Positions 18,669 to 28,275 of a DNA stretch of 64,000 bases are shown in pieces. Under the pieces are notes generated by a model. That model had not been told where the DNA came from. It did no database searches and saw only the letters and a list, made by a program, of their open reading frames with translations. Origin of the DNA: CAVSVP01 sp963731125. GTDB lineage: Bacteria > Pseudomonadota > Gammaproteobacteria > Competibacterales > Competibacteraceae. The DNA lies in NCBI GenBank assembly GCA_963731125.1, contig CAVSVP010000017.1:1-64000 (forward strand), written 5' to 3'. Each line of letters starts with the position of its first letter. Within the stretch, counting starts at the first letter, position 1. The translations under genes were made by a program, and so were the position numbers.

Positions 18669-20016
18669 CTGGTTGACTGACAAAACTCGCTAAGGCACGG
18701 ATTCTACTTGAAATTAAAGAAAGGGATGAGATGAAATGCGCGACCCGTGTTCCAACGGGATGGGTTAAACATAAGGAGCCCGCGCATGAATACCTCATCC
18801 CCACTTTACGATACGATAGTCTCCCTCTTGGCACAAGCACCGTGGCGCGATCGCCGGCATTTATCGACCTTGGCATGGATGGTGGTTGGGTTATTGAGCA
18901 GCGGCTGGATTGGGCTAAGTGAGTGGGTGCCGTAGGTACACAGTCGCGCCCGGTTCGCCGCCAGCAGTTGGCGGCGGTTTCGGCGCTGGTTAGCCAATCG
19001 GCGAGTGGATGTCCACCACCTCTACGGCGCGCTGTTGCAGCCGGTGTTGGCGGAACTGGACGCGCCACGGCTGTACGTGGTCTTGGATACCTCGTTGCTG
19101 TGGAACCGGTGGTGTTTGATCCGCCTGGGGTTAGTGTATCGCGGCCGTACCATACCGCTGGTCTGGAAGGTGATCGAGCATCGCTCCAGCAGTGTGGCCT
19201 TTCGGGCTTACCGTGGGTTGTTGCGCTTGGCCGAGCGGCTGTTGCCGCCAGGGCGGGACATCGTGCTGTTGGCCGATCGGGGCTTTCTGCATGGGGAACT
19301 GATGGCCTGGATTCACCGCCACGCGCGCTGGCATCTGCGCGTGCGTATCAAGCGCTCAGGGTTGCATCTCTATGTCCAGCGCCGGGGACACTATCGGCGC
19401 CTGGTCATTCGCGTGCAGGCCGGTGAAGTGGGCTGCTATCATCACGTCTTTGTCGGTGCCCAACGCCTGGAGATGCACTTGGCCGTGGGCTGGCAACGGG
19501 GCCACCGCGAGCCCTGGTTGATCCTCAGCGATGAACCGACCGACCGCGATACCCTGGCTGAGTATGGCCAGCGCTTTCGGATCGAGGAGAATTTCCTGGA
19601 CGACAAATCCAACGGCTTCCAACTGGAAAGCTCCCAACTGCGCGACGCCCGCACCCTGACACGGTTGCTGTTGGTCTTGGCCGTGGCCACCCTCTACCTG
19701 ACTTGCCAAGGCGCCGCGGTGGTCGCCCAGGGCCAGCGCCGCCGGGTCGATACCCATTGGTTTCGCGGCCACAGCTATCTGCGCTTAGGCTGGCATGGGC
19801 TGCGCTATGCGCTGGCTCATGGCGAAGCCCTGCTGCAACGCTTGACGCTGGGCTCCCTCCAGGATCCGGATCCGGCTCAGGCCAGCCGCCGACAGGGGCG
19901 GCAAAAACGTCAACAAGCCCGCTGGATGGACCCTTTGCCAGCCTGTTATGCCTTGTTACTTCCCGCCCTGGAGGCAGCATGAGAGTTAGCTGAGAGGAGT
20001 TTTGTCAGTCAACCAG
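18669..20016 (+). mobile_element. IS4-family element, copy 2: full length
   Basis: The 20-bp perfect inverted ends CTGGTTGACTGACAAAACTC run from 18669 and end, complemented, at 20016. The 9-bp CTCTCAAAC is directly repeated at 18660-18668 and 20017-20025. Length is 1348 bp. This copy defines the element present in three places in the window. Confidence 0.92.
18786..19982 (+). pseudogene. IS4-family transposase with in-frame amber at codon 50
   Basis: ATG 18786 (RBS AAGGAG) starts MNTSSPLYDTIVSLLAQAPW; codon 50 is TAG (18933-18935), after which the same frame is open for 348 further codons. Motifs: LYVVLDTSLLWNRW, VLLADRGFLHGE (second Asp) and YGQRFRIEENFLDDKS, which matches the Y-(2)-R-(3)-E-(6)-K signature of IS4. 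Copy 3 has TAT (Tyr) at the amber position, so the ancestral protein is 398 residues. Copy 1 has the same TAG. Function would need readthrough, reinitiation, or transposase supplied in trans. Confidence 0.88.
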
Positions 20017-20230
20017 CTCTCAAACTCCTAGCTATTCTGCTCCAGAAGCGCCGCGGCAGGTCTGCTGCTGACTCTGGACAAATTGCTCGTTTTTGCCAAC
20101 ACTGACACAGGGCAGGGGGTAAGTTTTCAAGAGCGATGGATTATTGCATTTCTCATTACCGCAGTGTTCGCTTGCCACTCATATTAAATCTCATTCCCTA
20201 CATAATTACAAAAAGCCAGAGCTTCTACTT

Positions 20231-20755
20231 ATGAAAAAAATATTTCGGAGCAATCGAAATTATCATCGAATGACTTCCTATTTTTGCAGATTGCTGTATT
20301 TTCTGGCTAGTCTTTCGCTGATTTTGGCATCTTTATTTCTTATTTTTAAAGCATTGCATGATCTGTATACGTTCACGATAGTCAAAGGAGAAATCAACAA
20401 AGATCTTCTTGACGCGGTCAGCTTCGCCATCATTGCGATTGCTGTATTGGATGTGGGACGCTATTTGCTCGAAGAAGAAGTGCAGCAAGAAAATGTATTG
20501 CATTCTCCAGGTGAAGCTCGTCGTACGTTGACCCGGTTCATGGTTGTGATTGCCATCGCGGTGGCTCTTGAAGGATTGGTAGGTGTATTTGAAGCCGGAA
20601 ACAAGGATATCAAAGTTGTATTGTATCCTCTCTCGCTGGTATTGGTCTCTGTAACAATAATGGTGGGGCTCGGTATTTTTATACGCTTGATTTTCCAGAC
20701 AGAACGCCAAGTGGAAGGCAAACAACATCAGTCAATGGACAATGATTCAATTTAA
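20231..20755 (+). CDS. Small integral membrane protein, unknown function
   Basis: Start ATG 20231 (MKKIFRSNRNYHR) gives 174 residues with about four hydrophobic helices: LLYFLASLSLILASLFLIF, LLDAVSFAIIAIAVLDVGR, FMVVIAIAVALEGLVGVFE and VVLYPLSLVLVSVTIMVGLG. The soluble tail is polar (RQVEGKQHQSMDNDSI). The upstream region is AT-rich and the open frame extends further up, but the basic N-terminus before the first helix favours this start. Codon use is AT-richer than neighbouring IS genes, as expected of resident genes. I do not recognise a family. Confidence 0.75.
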   Translation: MKKIFRSNRNYHRMTSYFCRLLYFLASLSLILASLFLIFKALHDLYTFTIVKGEINKDLLDAVSFAIIAIAVLDVGRYLLEEEVQQENVLHSPGEARRTLTRFMVVIAIAVALEGLVGVFEAGNKDIKVVLYPLSLVLVSVTIMVGLGIFIRLIFQTERQVEGKQHQSMDNDSI

Positions 20756-21264
20756 AAGTCTTTGAAAATCCTCTTTGTAACGGATTCGTGCGAGAGGTGA
20801 AGTACAGAGAAACGTGCCGAGGTCGGTAGGTTTGCCGTTGCTCCTGAATCGCCGGGACGCCTGATCGCGTATCCGGTAAGCCGTCAGACGCCTTCCCCAA
20901 AGCCGTCATTACAGGGTGCTCTGGCGAGTTGAAGGCAAAAGCCCCGGGGTAACGAAGGCAGTGAAGAGGCGGGGGTGGGATGCGTTGAGTTCGTCCGACG
21001 CGCCGTGCCTGCGGCGTCCAGGAAAAGATATGACCCGGAGCGCCTTGCTTACCTGAAGAAGCAGAGTAACCCGCTGCCTGGGTATGTGTAGATAGAATTC
21101 AAGGATTATTCCAAGTGTGGTTGGTTGGAGCACGGTTTTCTGCGGGTTACTTGGCCCGCCTATGGATGCAACTTTATGTCACAGAAATGTCAAAGCAGAT
21201 GGTTGTCCATTACCTATACAATTATTGTACATTAATCGTTCCATCCACGCAAAGGATTTTGATC
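20756..21264. other. 509-bp intergenic region
   Basis: No convincing gene is seen on either strand. A short GC-rich hairpin-prone stretch (GACGCGCCGTGCCTGCGGCGTC) lies at about 20997-21018. The last 150 bp are AT-richer and may hold the glutathione peroxidase promoter. Confidence 0.5.
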
Positions 21265-21828
21265 ATGAACGGTCTTCGAATCACAACGTATGCTCTGGCG
21301 GCCTGGCTCATGGTGCTCGCCGGCCCGCTGTTTGCTGAACCTGCGTGGGCCTGTCCGGCCACGTTGGATTTCGGGAAGCGGCCGTTGAACGGCGGTGCGT
21401 CCGTACGACTCTGCCAGGCGTACCAGGGTAAGGTCGTGCTCATTGTCAACACCGCCAGCAAATGCGGCTACACCCCTCAGTATGAGGCCTTGGAGCGCCT
21501 GTACGAGGAGCGCAAGGATGACGGTTTAGTGGTGCTCGGGTTTCCGTCGAACGATTTCGGCGGTCAGGAACCCGGAACGGAGGCCCAGATTCAGAAATTC
21601 TGCCGCTTAACCTACGGAATTCAGTTTCCCATGTTCGAGAAGACCCATGCGGCTCGCGGCAAGGCCGATCCCTTCTATGAAAGGCTCGCGAAGCTAGCTG
21701 GAGAATACCCGCAGTGGAACTTCCATAAATACCTTCTGGACCGGGAGGGACGCTTGATCGGCAGCTTCCGCAGTGCGGTCGATCCATACGATTCGCAGCT
21801 ACAGGAAGCCATTGAGAAAGCGTTGTAG
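21265..21828 (+). CDS. Exported glutathione peroxidase family protein
   Basis: The 187-residue product has a Sec signal peptide (LAAWLMVLAGPLFAEPAWA), so it acts in the periplasm. The glutathione peroxidase motifs are all present: NTASKCGYTPQY with catalytic Cys67 (Cys in place of Sec), GFPSNDFGGQEPG with Gln101, and WNFHKYLLD with Trp151/Asn152. Such Cys enzymes usually use thioredoxin-like reductants rather than glutathione (family knowledge). The frame extends 50 codons upstream, but the signal peptide places the start at ATG 21265. The hydrolase gene follows after 64 bp and may be co-transcribed. Confidence 0.9.
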   Translation: MNGLRITTYALAAWLMVLAGPLFAEPAWACPATLDFGKRPLNGGASVRLCQAYQGKVVLIVNTASKCGYTPQYEALERLYEERKDDGLVVLGFPSNDFGGQEPGTEAQIQKFCRLTYGIQFPMFEKTHAARGKADPFYERLAKLAGEYPQWNFHKYLLDREGRLIGSFRSAVDPYDSQLQEAIEKAL

Positions 21829-21892
21829 GGGCCTTGCTAAGAACCGCTTTGCTGACAACCTGTGAGATCGGATTTTCCGCCGGATAAACCGA

Positions 21893-22822
21893 ATGCAAAA
21901 TCAGGGCTCAATTTCAAGGATTTTGGCAACGGCTGGTGTGTCGCTGCTCTTTTCCGGTTGTGCATCCCTAACTCCCTACGAAGAGGCCATCGAGTCGCTC
22001 CCAGAGGATCGTCTGCTCGAAATCGATGGCCAGCGGATTCACGTCGAGCAGGCAGGAAGCGGCGAGCCGCTGCTGCTGCTTCACGGGTTTGCCGCTTCGA
22101 CCTACACTTTCCGCAAGCTCCTGCCGAGACTCGCCAAGCGTTACCGGGTGGTTGCCATTGATCTGAACGGCTTCGGCTACACCGAGCGCCCTCATGAGGC
22201 GAAGGCCTATACCCCTTACGGCCAACTGCAGGCCATCACCAAGGTGATGGATTCGCTGGGATTGGGTCGAGCAACTGTTCTCGGCCATTCTTACGGAGCT
22301 ACGCTGGCTCTCTTGCTGGCGGAGACAGAACCGAGTCGCGTTCAGAGCCTCATCCTGATCAGTCCGGTTGCCGAATTTGAGAAACCGCCTTGGTATATGC
22401 GCTTCGGGCCCGGTCGAACCTTTACTTACTGGATGATTCGAGGCATGCTTTCGCGCCCCGAGCAGTTTCGCGAAGTCTTTAGCAACTCTTATTATCAGCG
22501 GGAAAAATTGACTTCCGAAGTCTCGGAAGCGTACCGCCAACGACTCCTTATTGAGGGGCTGCCGGCCGCCTTTCGCGGGTTCAGCGAAGGAATCCGGAAC
22601 GGTGACACGCTTGAAATCAGCTTTGATAAGATTGAAGTTTCCACCCTCGTGCTTGCCGGCCGGCATGATAGAATCCAGAATCTGGAGAAGTGCCGGCGTG
22701 TGGCGGATTCCTTAACTTATGCCGAATTGGAGATCCTGGAAGCGAGTGGTCATTCCGCCCCTGAAGAAGAGCCTGAGGCTGTGAGCTCTGCAATCCTGGA
22801 GTTCCTTGAAGGTTCACAGTAA
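21893..22822 (+). CDS. Lipoprotein alpha/beta hydrolase
   Basis: The 309-residue product has a lipobox LFSGC (Cys23), predicting a membrane-anchored lipoprotein. The alpha/beta hydrolase fold shows LLLLHGFAAS (oxyanion region), nucleophile elbow GHSYG (Ser133), Asp259 in VLAGRHDRI and His287 in EASGHSAPEE. It is related to haloperoxidase/esterase-like and epoxide-hydrolase-like enzymes; the substrate is unknown. The RBS is weak. The preceding glutathione peroxidase gene is 64 bp away on the same strand, suggesting a two-gene unit, perhaps for detoxifying oxidised compounds at the envelope (inference). Confidence 0.88.
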   Translation: MQNQGSISRILATAGVSLLFSGCASLTPYEEAIESLPEDRLLEIDGQRIHVEQAGSGEPLLLLHGFAASTYTFRKLLPRLAKRYRVVAIDLNGFGYTERPHEAKAYTPYGQLQAITKVMDSLGLGRATVLGHSYGATLALLLAETEPSRVQSLILISPVAEFEKPPWYMRFGPGRTFTYWMIRGMLSRPEQFREVFSNSYYQREKLTSEVSEAYRQRLLIEGLPAAFRGFSEGIRNGDTLEISFDKIEVSTLVLAGRHDRIQNLEKCRRVADSLTYAELEILEASGHSAPEEEPEAVSSAILEFLEGSQ

Positions 22823-22844
22823 AGACACCAAAGCCAAAGGCAAA

Positions 22845-22871
22845 GGGCGGAATGGAACCACCATCCCGCCC
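22845..22871. terminator. Imperfect hairpin after hydrolase gene
   Basis: GGGCGGAATGG pairs with CCATCCCGCCC with one mismatch, about 22 bp after the hydrolase stop. A T-rich stretch (ATAAATTTT) follows at some distance. It could also have served the convergent disrupted gene on the other strand. Confidence 0.4.
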
Positions 22872-22911
22872 CGATGGTTGATAAATTTTGTACCTAACCT
22901 TGGCTTAGCCG

Positions 22912-24369
22912 CAATACCGTTCAATGGCCCATCACGATGGCCTGCTCAAAAGGTTTCGTGGGTTGAGGAGGACGACGATGGATAGGCCTTTTCTTGTACC
23001 ATTTGCGCATTTTGCGTTTGATGACGCGGGGATTGATACGGTTGCGCCGCAGTGCGATGACCGCCTCGGCCACCTCCTGCACCAGCCGGCGGTACCAGCG
23101 CTGGCTCCCGCGCTGACTGGATGGGCACTCAGGCAGACGACACCGCAGGATTTTGAGCGTAGCAGTAAACGACAGTCGGCGCGGGTCCAGGTTCTGCGTA
23201 GCGGCGGCATCATCCATCAGCACCCGCACCAGGACATGGGCCAGGAGCAGCCCGTAGACTTCCTGCACCACCCCGGCCGGGGGTTGGCGGCGCAGCACCG
23301 GGCGTTCGCGCTGATGGGTTTTGAGTTCATCAAGCGTCAGTTCTTCCTCCCAGCGCTCGTGATAGAGACAGACCCGGGGGGTGGCGGGAGCGAGCGCGGC
23401 GTCGAGCCGCGTCGTCAGCAACCGATGCCGCTCACCCGCGCCCGAGCGAGTCGGATCGGCGAGCGTGTACGCGATGATCCGCACCATGATCCCGTGGCGA
23501 TCGCGGCGCCGATCGGCGCCGTGGTGGTAGCGCTGGGCCAGGGAGGCGCCATCAGCCAAGACCTCAATCGGCTCGAAGATGCGGTTGGACGTGATACGCG
23601 CCAACCGGTGAGCCTCGCGCGCGCGCACCGCCGAGACACTGGCATAGTTCAGAAAATTGCGGTCCCACAGCCGCCGCATGTCCGGTTGCAGCGACCGCAA
23701 AAGGTAGCGAGCCCTGCTCGCCTCGCCGTGCTTCAGCGGTTTGAGCCACCGGCGCCACAAGACCTGGCGGCCAGTTTCGCACAGGGCCAACAGCCGCCCC
23801 TGGGGAAAAGCCCCGGGGACGCGGCCACTGCCGGGTCGGCCGAAGGCGCGCTCATTAGCCTCGGTATCGGCCACATCCAGCACAACGCCGTCCCAGGCCA
23901 TCGGGCGCATTCCCCGGTAAAAAGCCCCGGGCGTCTCCGCTCGACCCAACCGGCGGATCGCCCGCTCGGCCAGCACCCGCAGCGGTCCAATGCCCCGCCG
24001 CTTGCGCGCTTCGCACACGGTCGAGCGCCCCGGTACGCCACCCGGGCGAAACGGGTGCAACCAGCGAAAAATCTGCCGATAGCTGTCCCGACCACACAGC
24101 CCCAGCGCAATCATGAACCACCCCATGAACCACCCCGGCAGACGTTTACACACCGCCCCCTCTTGGCCGGTTTGTGCCAGCCCCTCTTCCCCCTGCGCAC
24201 GGGGAATGATAGCTTGCAAAGCGCGGAGTCGATCACGCGTCGGCAAAGACGTCCACGCGTCAGTCTCTTGGCGAAGGTCGATCACCGTAGCCTCCTGATC
24301 AGGTTTGAGTTTTGGCAAACCTATCCTGACTGGAGGCGTTTCATTTGGCAAGCCCATTGAACGGTATTG
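22912..24369 (-). mobile_element. IS4-group element overlapping a host stop codon
   Basis: The inverted ends CAATACCGTTCAATGG lie at 22912 and, complemented, at 24369. The 10-bp GGCTTAGCCG is directly repeated at 22902-22911 and 24370-24379; this target contains the TAA stop codon of the disrupted minus-strand gene. Length is 1458 bp. Confidence 0.9.
22921..24285 (-). CDS. IS4-family transposase, intact
   Basis: GTG 24285 is preceded by AGGAGGCTACG, giving 454 residues (VIDLRQETDAWTSLPTRDRL); the frame is open further up to 24357 but lacks an RBS. N-terminal IS4 domain features (WFMIALGLCGRDSYRQIFRW) are followed by AWDGVVLDVADTEANERAF, VLADGASLAQRYHHG and YHERWEEELTLDELKTH, which fits the Y-(2)-R-(3)-E-(6)-K signature. 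The frame is intact with good ends, so it may be active. Confidence 0.88.
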   Translation of the reverse strand: MIDLRQETDAWTSLPTRDRLRALQAIIPRAQGEEGLAQTGQEGAVCKRLPGWFMGWFMIALGLCGRDSYRQIFRWLHPFRPGGVPGRSTVCEARKRRGIGPLRVLAERAIRRLGRAETPGAFYRGMRPMAWDGVVLDVADTEANERAFGRPGSGRVPGAFPQGRLLALCETGRQVLWRRWLKPLKHGEASRARYLLRSLQPDMRRLWDRNFLNYASVSAVRAREAHRLARITSNRIFEPIEVLADGASLAQRYHHGADRRRDRHGIMVRIIAYTLADPTRSGAGERHRLLTTRLDAALAPATPRVCLYHERWEEELTLDELKTHQRERPVLRRQPPAGVVQEVYGLLLAHVLVRVLMDDAAATQNLDPRRLSFTATLKILRCRLPECPSSQRGSQRWYRRLVQEVAEAVIALRRNRINPRVIKRKMRKWYKKRPIHRRPPQPTKPFEQAIVMGH

Positions 24370-24392
24370 GGCTTAGCCGCCGTCGTTTGCTA

Positions 24393-25637
24393 GTGGACTG
24401 TTTGAGAAGTAATTCAACATAGTTGCAAACCATAGCGGCGACTTCTACCCTCAACTCATGGTAGTTTGGTATGCGAGGTGAGCGCAATGAGACGACGTCA
24501 GCCCCATGGAGTTTGCTTGTCCGAGGCTGATCGCGCTGCCCTGCGTGCTCTCGTACGAGACGGCCGGGTTGAGCAACGGATTGCCCGACGTGCTCGGGTC
24601 TTGCTCGCCATGGCGGACGCCGGTACGGTGGTTGAGCAGTTAGCCGCTCACGTGGAGATGGACCGCTCGAGTATCTGGCACCTGTGTCGACGCTTCGAGC
24701 AGCGTGGTCTTGAGGCTCTGGCCGACGCCCCGCGTACCGGCCGCCCGCGCCGCCTTTCCCCCCCCTGGTTGGCGTGCGCATCGAGCAGCTGGCCTGCTGC
24801 GAGCCGGCGGGTGTCGGCCTCTCGATGACGCATTGGTCGACGCGCACCCTGGCTAAAGCCGCGGTGCGCCAGGGCATCGTCCCGCAGATCGCGCATTCGA
24901 CGGTCTCGCTCATCCTGCGCGGAGCTGATCTTCAGCCGTACCGCTCGCGCTACTGGAAGACACCACGCTTGGACAGGACGGTCGTCGAGCGGGCGAGCAA
25001 AATCTTGTGGTGCTACGAAAGGATTGATTGGCTGCACGAGCATGACGAGGTCGTCGTCTGTCTGGACGAGAAGCCACACCTGCAGGCGATTGAACGGCGC
25101 GTAGCCAAAGTTCCGATGCGCACCGGGCAGATCGTACACCAAGCGTTCGAATACACCCGCCATGGCACGGTGAACTTCCTCGGAGCCCTGTTTGTGCATG
25201 ACGGGACCATGCGGGGCTGGTGTCTGGAGCGCAACGACAGCGCGCATCTGATCCCTATCCTCGATGAGCTGTTCGAGGCCCTGCGGGAGAGGCGTCGTAT
25301 TCATGTGATCTGGGACGGCGGTCCGAGCCACACCAGTGGAATGACCGCGCAATGCGTGCGCCGGCATCGCCAGAAGGTGCGCGTACTGCTGACGCCGGCG
25401 CACGCATCGTGGCTCAACCAAGCCGAGTTGCTGCTCAGGGCGTTCGCCGAGCGCTACCTCAAACGGGGCGACTGGGCGAGCCGGGCTGACTTGATCCATC
25501 ACCTGCAAACCGCTTGGCTCGAATACAACGACCTGCTTGCCCATCCGTTTCACTGGTCCTGGACACGCCGCAAAATGCACAACTGGGTTGATAACCATAT
25601 GCACTGACTATGTTGAATTACTTCTCAAACAGTCCAC
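24393..25637 (+). mobile_element. IS630-like element 2
   Basis: Long inverted ends GTGGACTGTTTGAGAAGTAA (left and, complemented, right) extend a further 12 or so bases. A TA duplication lies at 24391-24392 and 25638-25639. Length is 1245 bp. It lies five codons from the end of the disrupted exported-protein gene. Confidence 0.88.
24487..25607 (+). pseudogene. IS630-family transposase in two frames joined at a C8 run
   Basis: Frame one starts at ATG 24487 (MRRRQPHGVCLSEADRAALR) and carries the helix-turn-helix up to RTGRPRRLSPP. The frame then changes at a run of eight C (24758-24765), and the second frame continues VGVRIEQLACCEPAGVGLSM, VVVCLDEKPHLQAIER, IHVIWDGGPSHTSG and LLTPAHASWLNQAELLLRAF, the IS630 DDE motifs. 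One extra C (or two fewer) would fuse the frames. Transcriptional slippage on the C run could make the fusion product; a plain mutation is equally possible. Confidence 0.8.
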
Positions 25638-25879
25638 TAGAGCGTCAGAGTCGAACGCTCTGGCGACGATGAGTGGGTGTGACCAAATGGTCTCTCCAGT
25701 TTTTCCAGAGACTTTGGGGTTGGAAGCGGCTGAATTTTTGTCTATGTTCTTAAGGTTCACGGCTGGTTGACTGACAAAACTCGCTAAGGCACGGATTCTA
25801 CTTGAAATTAAAGAAAGGGATGAGATGAAATGCGCGACCCGTGTTCCAACGGGATGGGTTAAACATAAGGAGCCCGCGC

Positions 25880-27169
25880 ATGAATACCTCATCCCCACTT
25901 TACGATACGATAGTCTCCCTCTTGGCACAAGCACCGTGGCGCGATCGCCGGCATTTATCGACCTTGGCATGGATGGTGGTTGGGTTATTGAGCAGCGGCT
26001 GGATTGGGCTAAGAGGCTGTTGGAAAATACCCTGGCGCGCAAGCTAATGCATTGATTTAAAATGATCCGAAATCGTTCGATCTGGGGTTTTCCAACAGCC
26101 TCTAAGTGAGTGGGTGCCGTATGTACACAGTCGCGCCCGGTTCGCCGCCAGCAGTTGGCGGCGGTTTCGGCGCTGGTTAGCCAATCGGCGAGTGGATGTC
26201 CACCACCTCTACGGCGCGCTGTTGCAGCCGGTGTTGGCGGAACTGGACGCGCCACGGCTGTACGTGGTCTTGGATACCTCGTTGCTGTGGAACCGGTGGT
26301 GTTTGATCCGCCTGGGGTTAGTGTATCGCGGCCGTACCATACCGCTGGTCTGGAAGGTGATCGAGCATCGCTCCAGCAGTGTGGCCTTTCGGGCTTACCG
26401 TGGGTTGTTGCGCTTGGCCGAGCGGCTGTTGCCGCCAGGGCGGGACATCGTGCTGTTGGCCGATCGGGGCTTTCTGCATGGGGAACTGATGGCCTGGATT
26501 CACCGCCACGCGCGCTGGCATCTGCGCGTGCGTATCAAGCGCTCAGGGTTGCATCTCTATGTCCAGCGCCGGGGACACTATCGGCGCCTGGTCATTCGCG
26601 TGCAGGCCGGTGAAGTGGGCTGCTATCATCACGTCTTTGTCGGTGCCCAACGCCTGGAGATGCACTTGGCCGTGGGCTGGCAACGGGGCCACCGCGAGCC
26701 CTGGTTGATCCTCAGCGATGAACCGACCGACCGCGATACCCTGGCTGAGTATGGCCAGCGCTTTCGGATCGAGGAGAATTTCCTGGACGACAAATCCAAC
26801 GGCTTCCAACTGGAAAGCTCCCAACTGCGCGACGCCCGCACCCTGACACGGTTGCTGTTGGTCTTGGCCGTGGCCACCCTCTACCTGACTTGCCAAGGCG
26901 CCGCGGTGGTCGCCCAGGGCCAGCGCCGCCGGGTCGATACCCATTGGTTTCGCGGCCACAGCTATCTGCGCTTAGGCTGGCATGGGCTGCGCTATGCGCT
27001 GGCTCATGGCGAAGCCCTGCTGCAACGCTTGACGCTGGGCTCCCTCCAGGATCCGGATCCGGCTCAGGCCAGCCGCCGACAGGGGCGGCAAAAACGTCAA
27101 CAAGCCCGCTGGATGGACCCTTTGCCAGCCTGTTATGCCTTGTTACTTCCCGCCCTGGAGGCAGCATGA
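25880..27169 (+). pseudogene. IS4-family transposase, copy 3, interrupted by MITE
   Basis: Starts at ATG 25880 as in copy 2, but after IGL the frame runs into the MITE at 26013 and stops. Downstream the codon that is TAG in copies 1 and 2 is TAT here (MPYVHSRARF), so the rest of the frame is open from GTG 26114 to 27169 (351 residues) including the YGQRFRIEENFLDDKS signature. This copy preserves the ancestral sense codon but lost its N-terminal link to the MITE. Confidence 0.85.
26013..26102. mobile_element. 90-bp MITE-like element inside IS4-family copy 3
   Basis: The perfect 15-bp inverted repeats GAGGCTGTTGGAAAA sit at both ends of a 90-bp non-coding insert, flanked by the 3-bp direct repeat TAA (26010-26012, 26103-26105). 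Copies 1 and 2 show the empty site. The 3-bp TNA duplication and these ends suggest mobilisation by an IS5-family (IS1031-type) transposase, none of which is in the window. Confidence 0.85.
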
Positions 27170-27849
27170 GAGTTAGCTGAGAGGAGTTTTGTCAGTCAAC
27201 CGGGTTCACGGTCGCTTCTTCCACCTCACCGATTTCAACGCTGTTTTCGCCTGACTCGTTATACATCTTTATTGTCAGTATCCGACCACCGTTCTGGGGA
27301 ATAACGACTGCTGCTTCGCCCTGGAACCCCATCCCCACCAAAAGCGCCATTTTTTTAGCGTCGACATTTTCTAGTATAATGGGAATGTCCGCCGCTTGGG
27401 CCGCCTTGAACAGACTCAGAGTTTTCGTTATGGATTGATCTGTTAGCTTCGCCATGTCTGCGGCAAGTGCGTCAAAATGGCTCAAGCCTTGTTCCAGCTG
27501 GGTAGTGTTCTGTGTCTGCTGTAGCTGGTTTAACAACGGCTTGTTGAATAACTGTTGTGTCACCGGTGAGCTGCCTGCAGTCATAGCGAAGCGGCGACTT
27601 AATGCGTTAAGCACCGGTGAGTCAGACGGAGTTACAGTGAGTATGGAACCTCCAGTCAGCGCGGTTTCGTCGCTAAATCGGAGGTTTTTGGGTGGTTGTG
27701 TTTTTTGAGCATTGGCTTGAGTGGCAGCAAATAATACTAGAACTAGCCCGAACATAACGTGTCCTTCCGATAAGCCTGCGTGACCCGGCGTGGCATCGCC
27801 AATTAAGGTATGCACTGAACTGGTAACGGTATATAAAGAAGAGGTGCAG

Positions 27850-28275
27850 ATGGCGATAAAGACGGTCTCCCAAGCTGAGCAGGCCTTGGCCGAACTGGCC
27901 GAACGGTTTAGGCACTGGCGCCGGCATCGTGCCCATCGGCACGAACGGATACCGGCACCGCTGTGGGATCAGGCGGTGGTATTAAGCGAGGTGTTGCCGA
28001 ATGGCCAGGTGGCTAGAGCGCTGGGCCTCAGCGCCACAGACTTGAAAAACCGCCGGCTGGCCCAGCAAACCCAGGTACCGACCCCGGCGCCGGGGAGCGA
28101 TCCCCAGTTTATCGAGGTAACCCCCGCGGGACCGGGTGCAAACGGTGAGTCAAGCGGCCCACAGGTGGAACTGGAGCGGCCTGACGGGTGGCGCATGCGC
28201 CTTTGCGGTGCTACGGCGGGCGAACTCGGCGAGCTGGTGCGGGTGTTTATGGAGGGCGGGCGATGCTGCAGCTAA
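27850..28275 (+). CDS. IS66-like TnpA accessory protein
   Basis: ATG 27850 lies behind GAAGAGGTGCAG and gives 141 residues. The N-terminal region AELAERFRHWRRHRAHRHER is basic and helical, VLPNGQVARALGLSATDLKN looks like a helix-turn-helix, and the C-terminal WRMRLCGATAGELGELVRVF resembles the end of IS66 TnpA proteins. The gene overlaps tnpB by 13 bp, indicating translational coupling. Confidence 0.75.
   Translation: MAIKTVSQAEQALAELAERFRHWRRHRAHRHERIPAPLWDQAVVLSEVLPNGQVARALGLSATDLKNRRLAQQTQVPTPAPGSDPQFIEVTPAGPGANGESSGPQVELERPDGWRMRLCGATAGELGELVRVFMEGGRCCS

Larger units (their letters stand above)
25763..27202 (+). mobile_element. IS4-family element, copy 3, carrying a 90-bp MITE
   Basis: Same ends as copy 2; the last two bases AG are reduced to G. 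The 9-bp GGTTCACGG is directly repeated at 25754-25762 and 27203-27211. Length is 1440 bp: 1348 plus the 90-bp insertion and its 3-bp duplication, minus one base. It interrupts the exported-protein gene after EEATVN. Confidence 0.9.

Noticed and set aside
20756..21110. Possible group II intron or structured RNA
   Set aside because: Start resembles GTGCG but no domain V-like hairpin or reverse transcriptase was found; the similarity is not enough.
22924..24360. A 478-codon plus-strand open frame exactly opposite the IS4-group transposase
   Set aside because: It is an antisense shadow caused by GC-rich codons; the minus strand carries the IS4 signature and the RBS. Similar shadows lie opposite the ISA transposases (5301-6422 minus, 12621-13853 plus).
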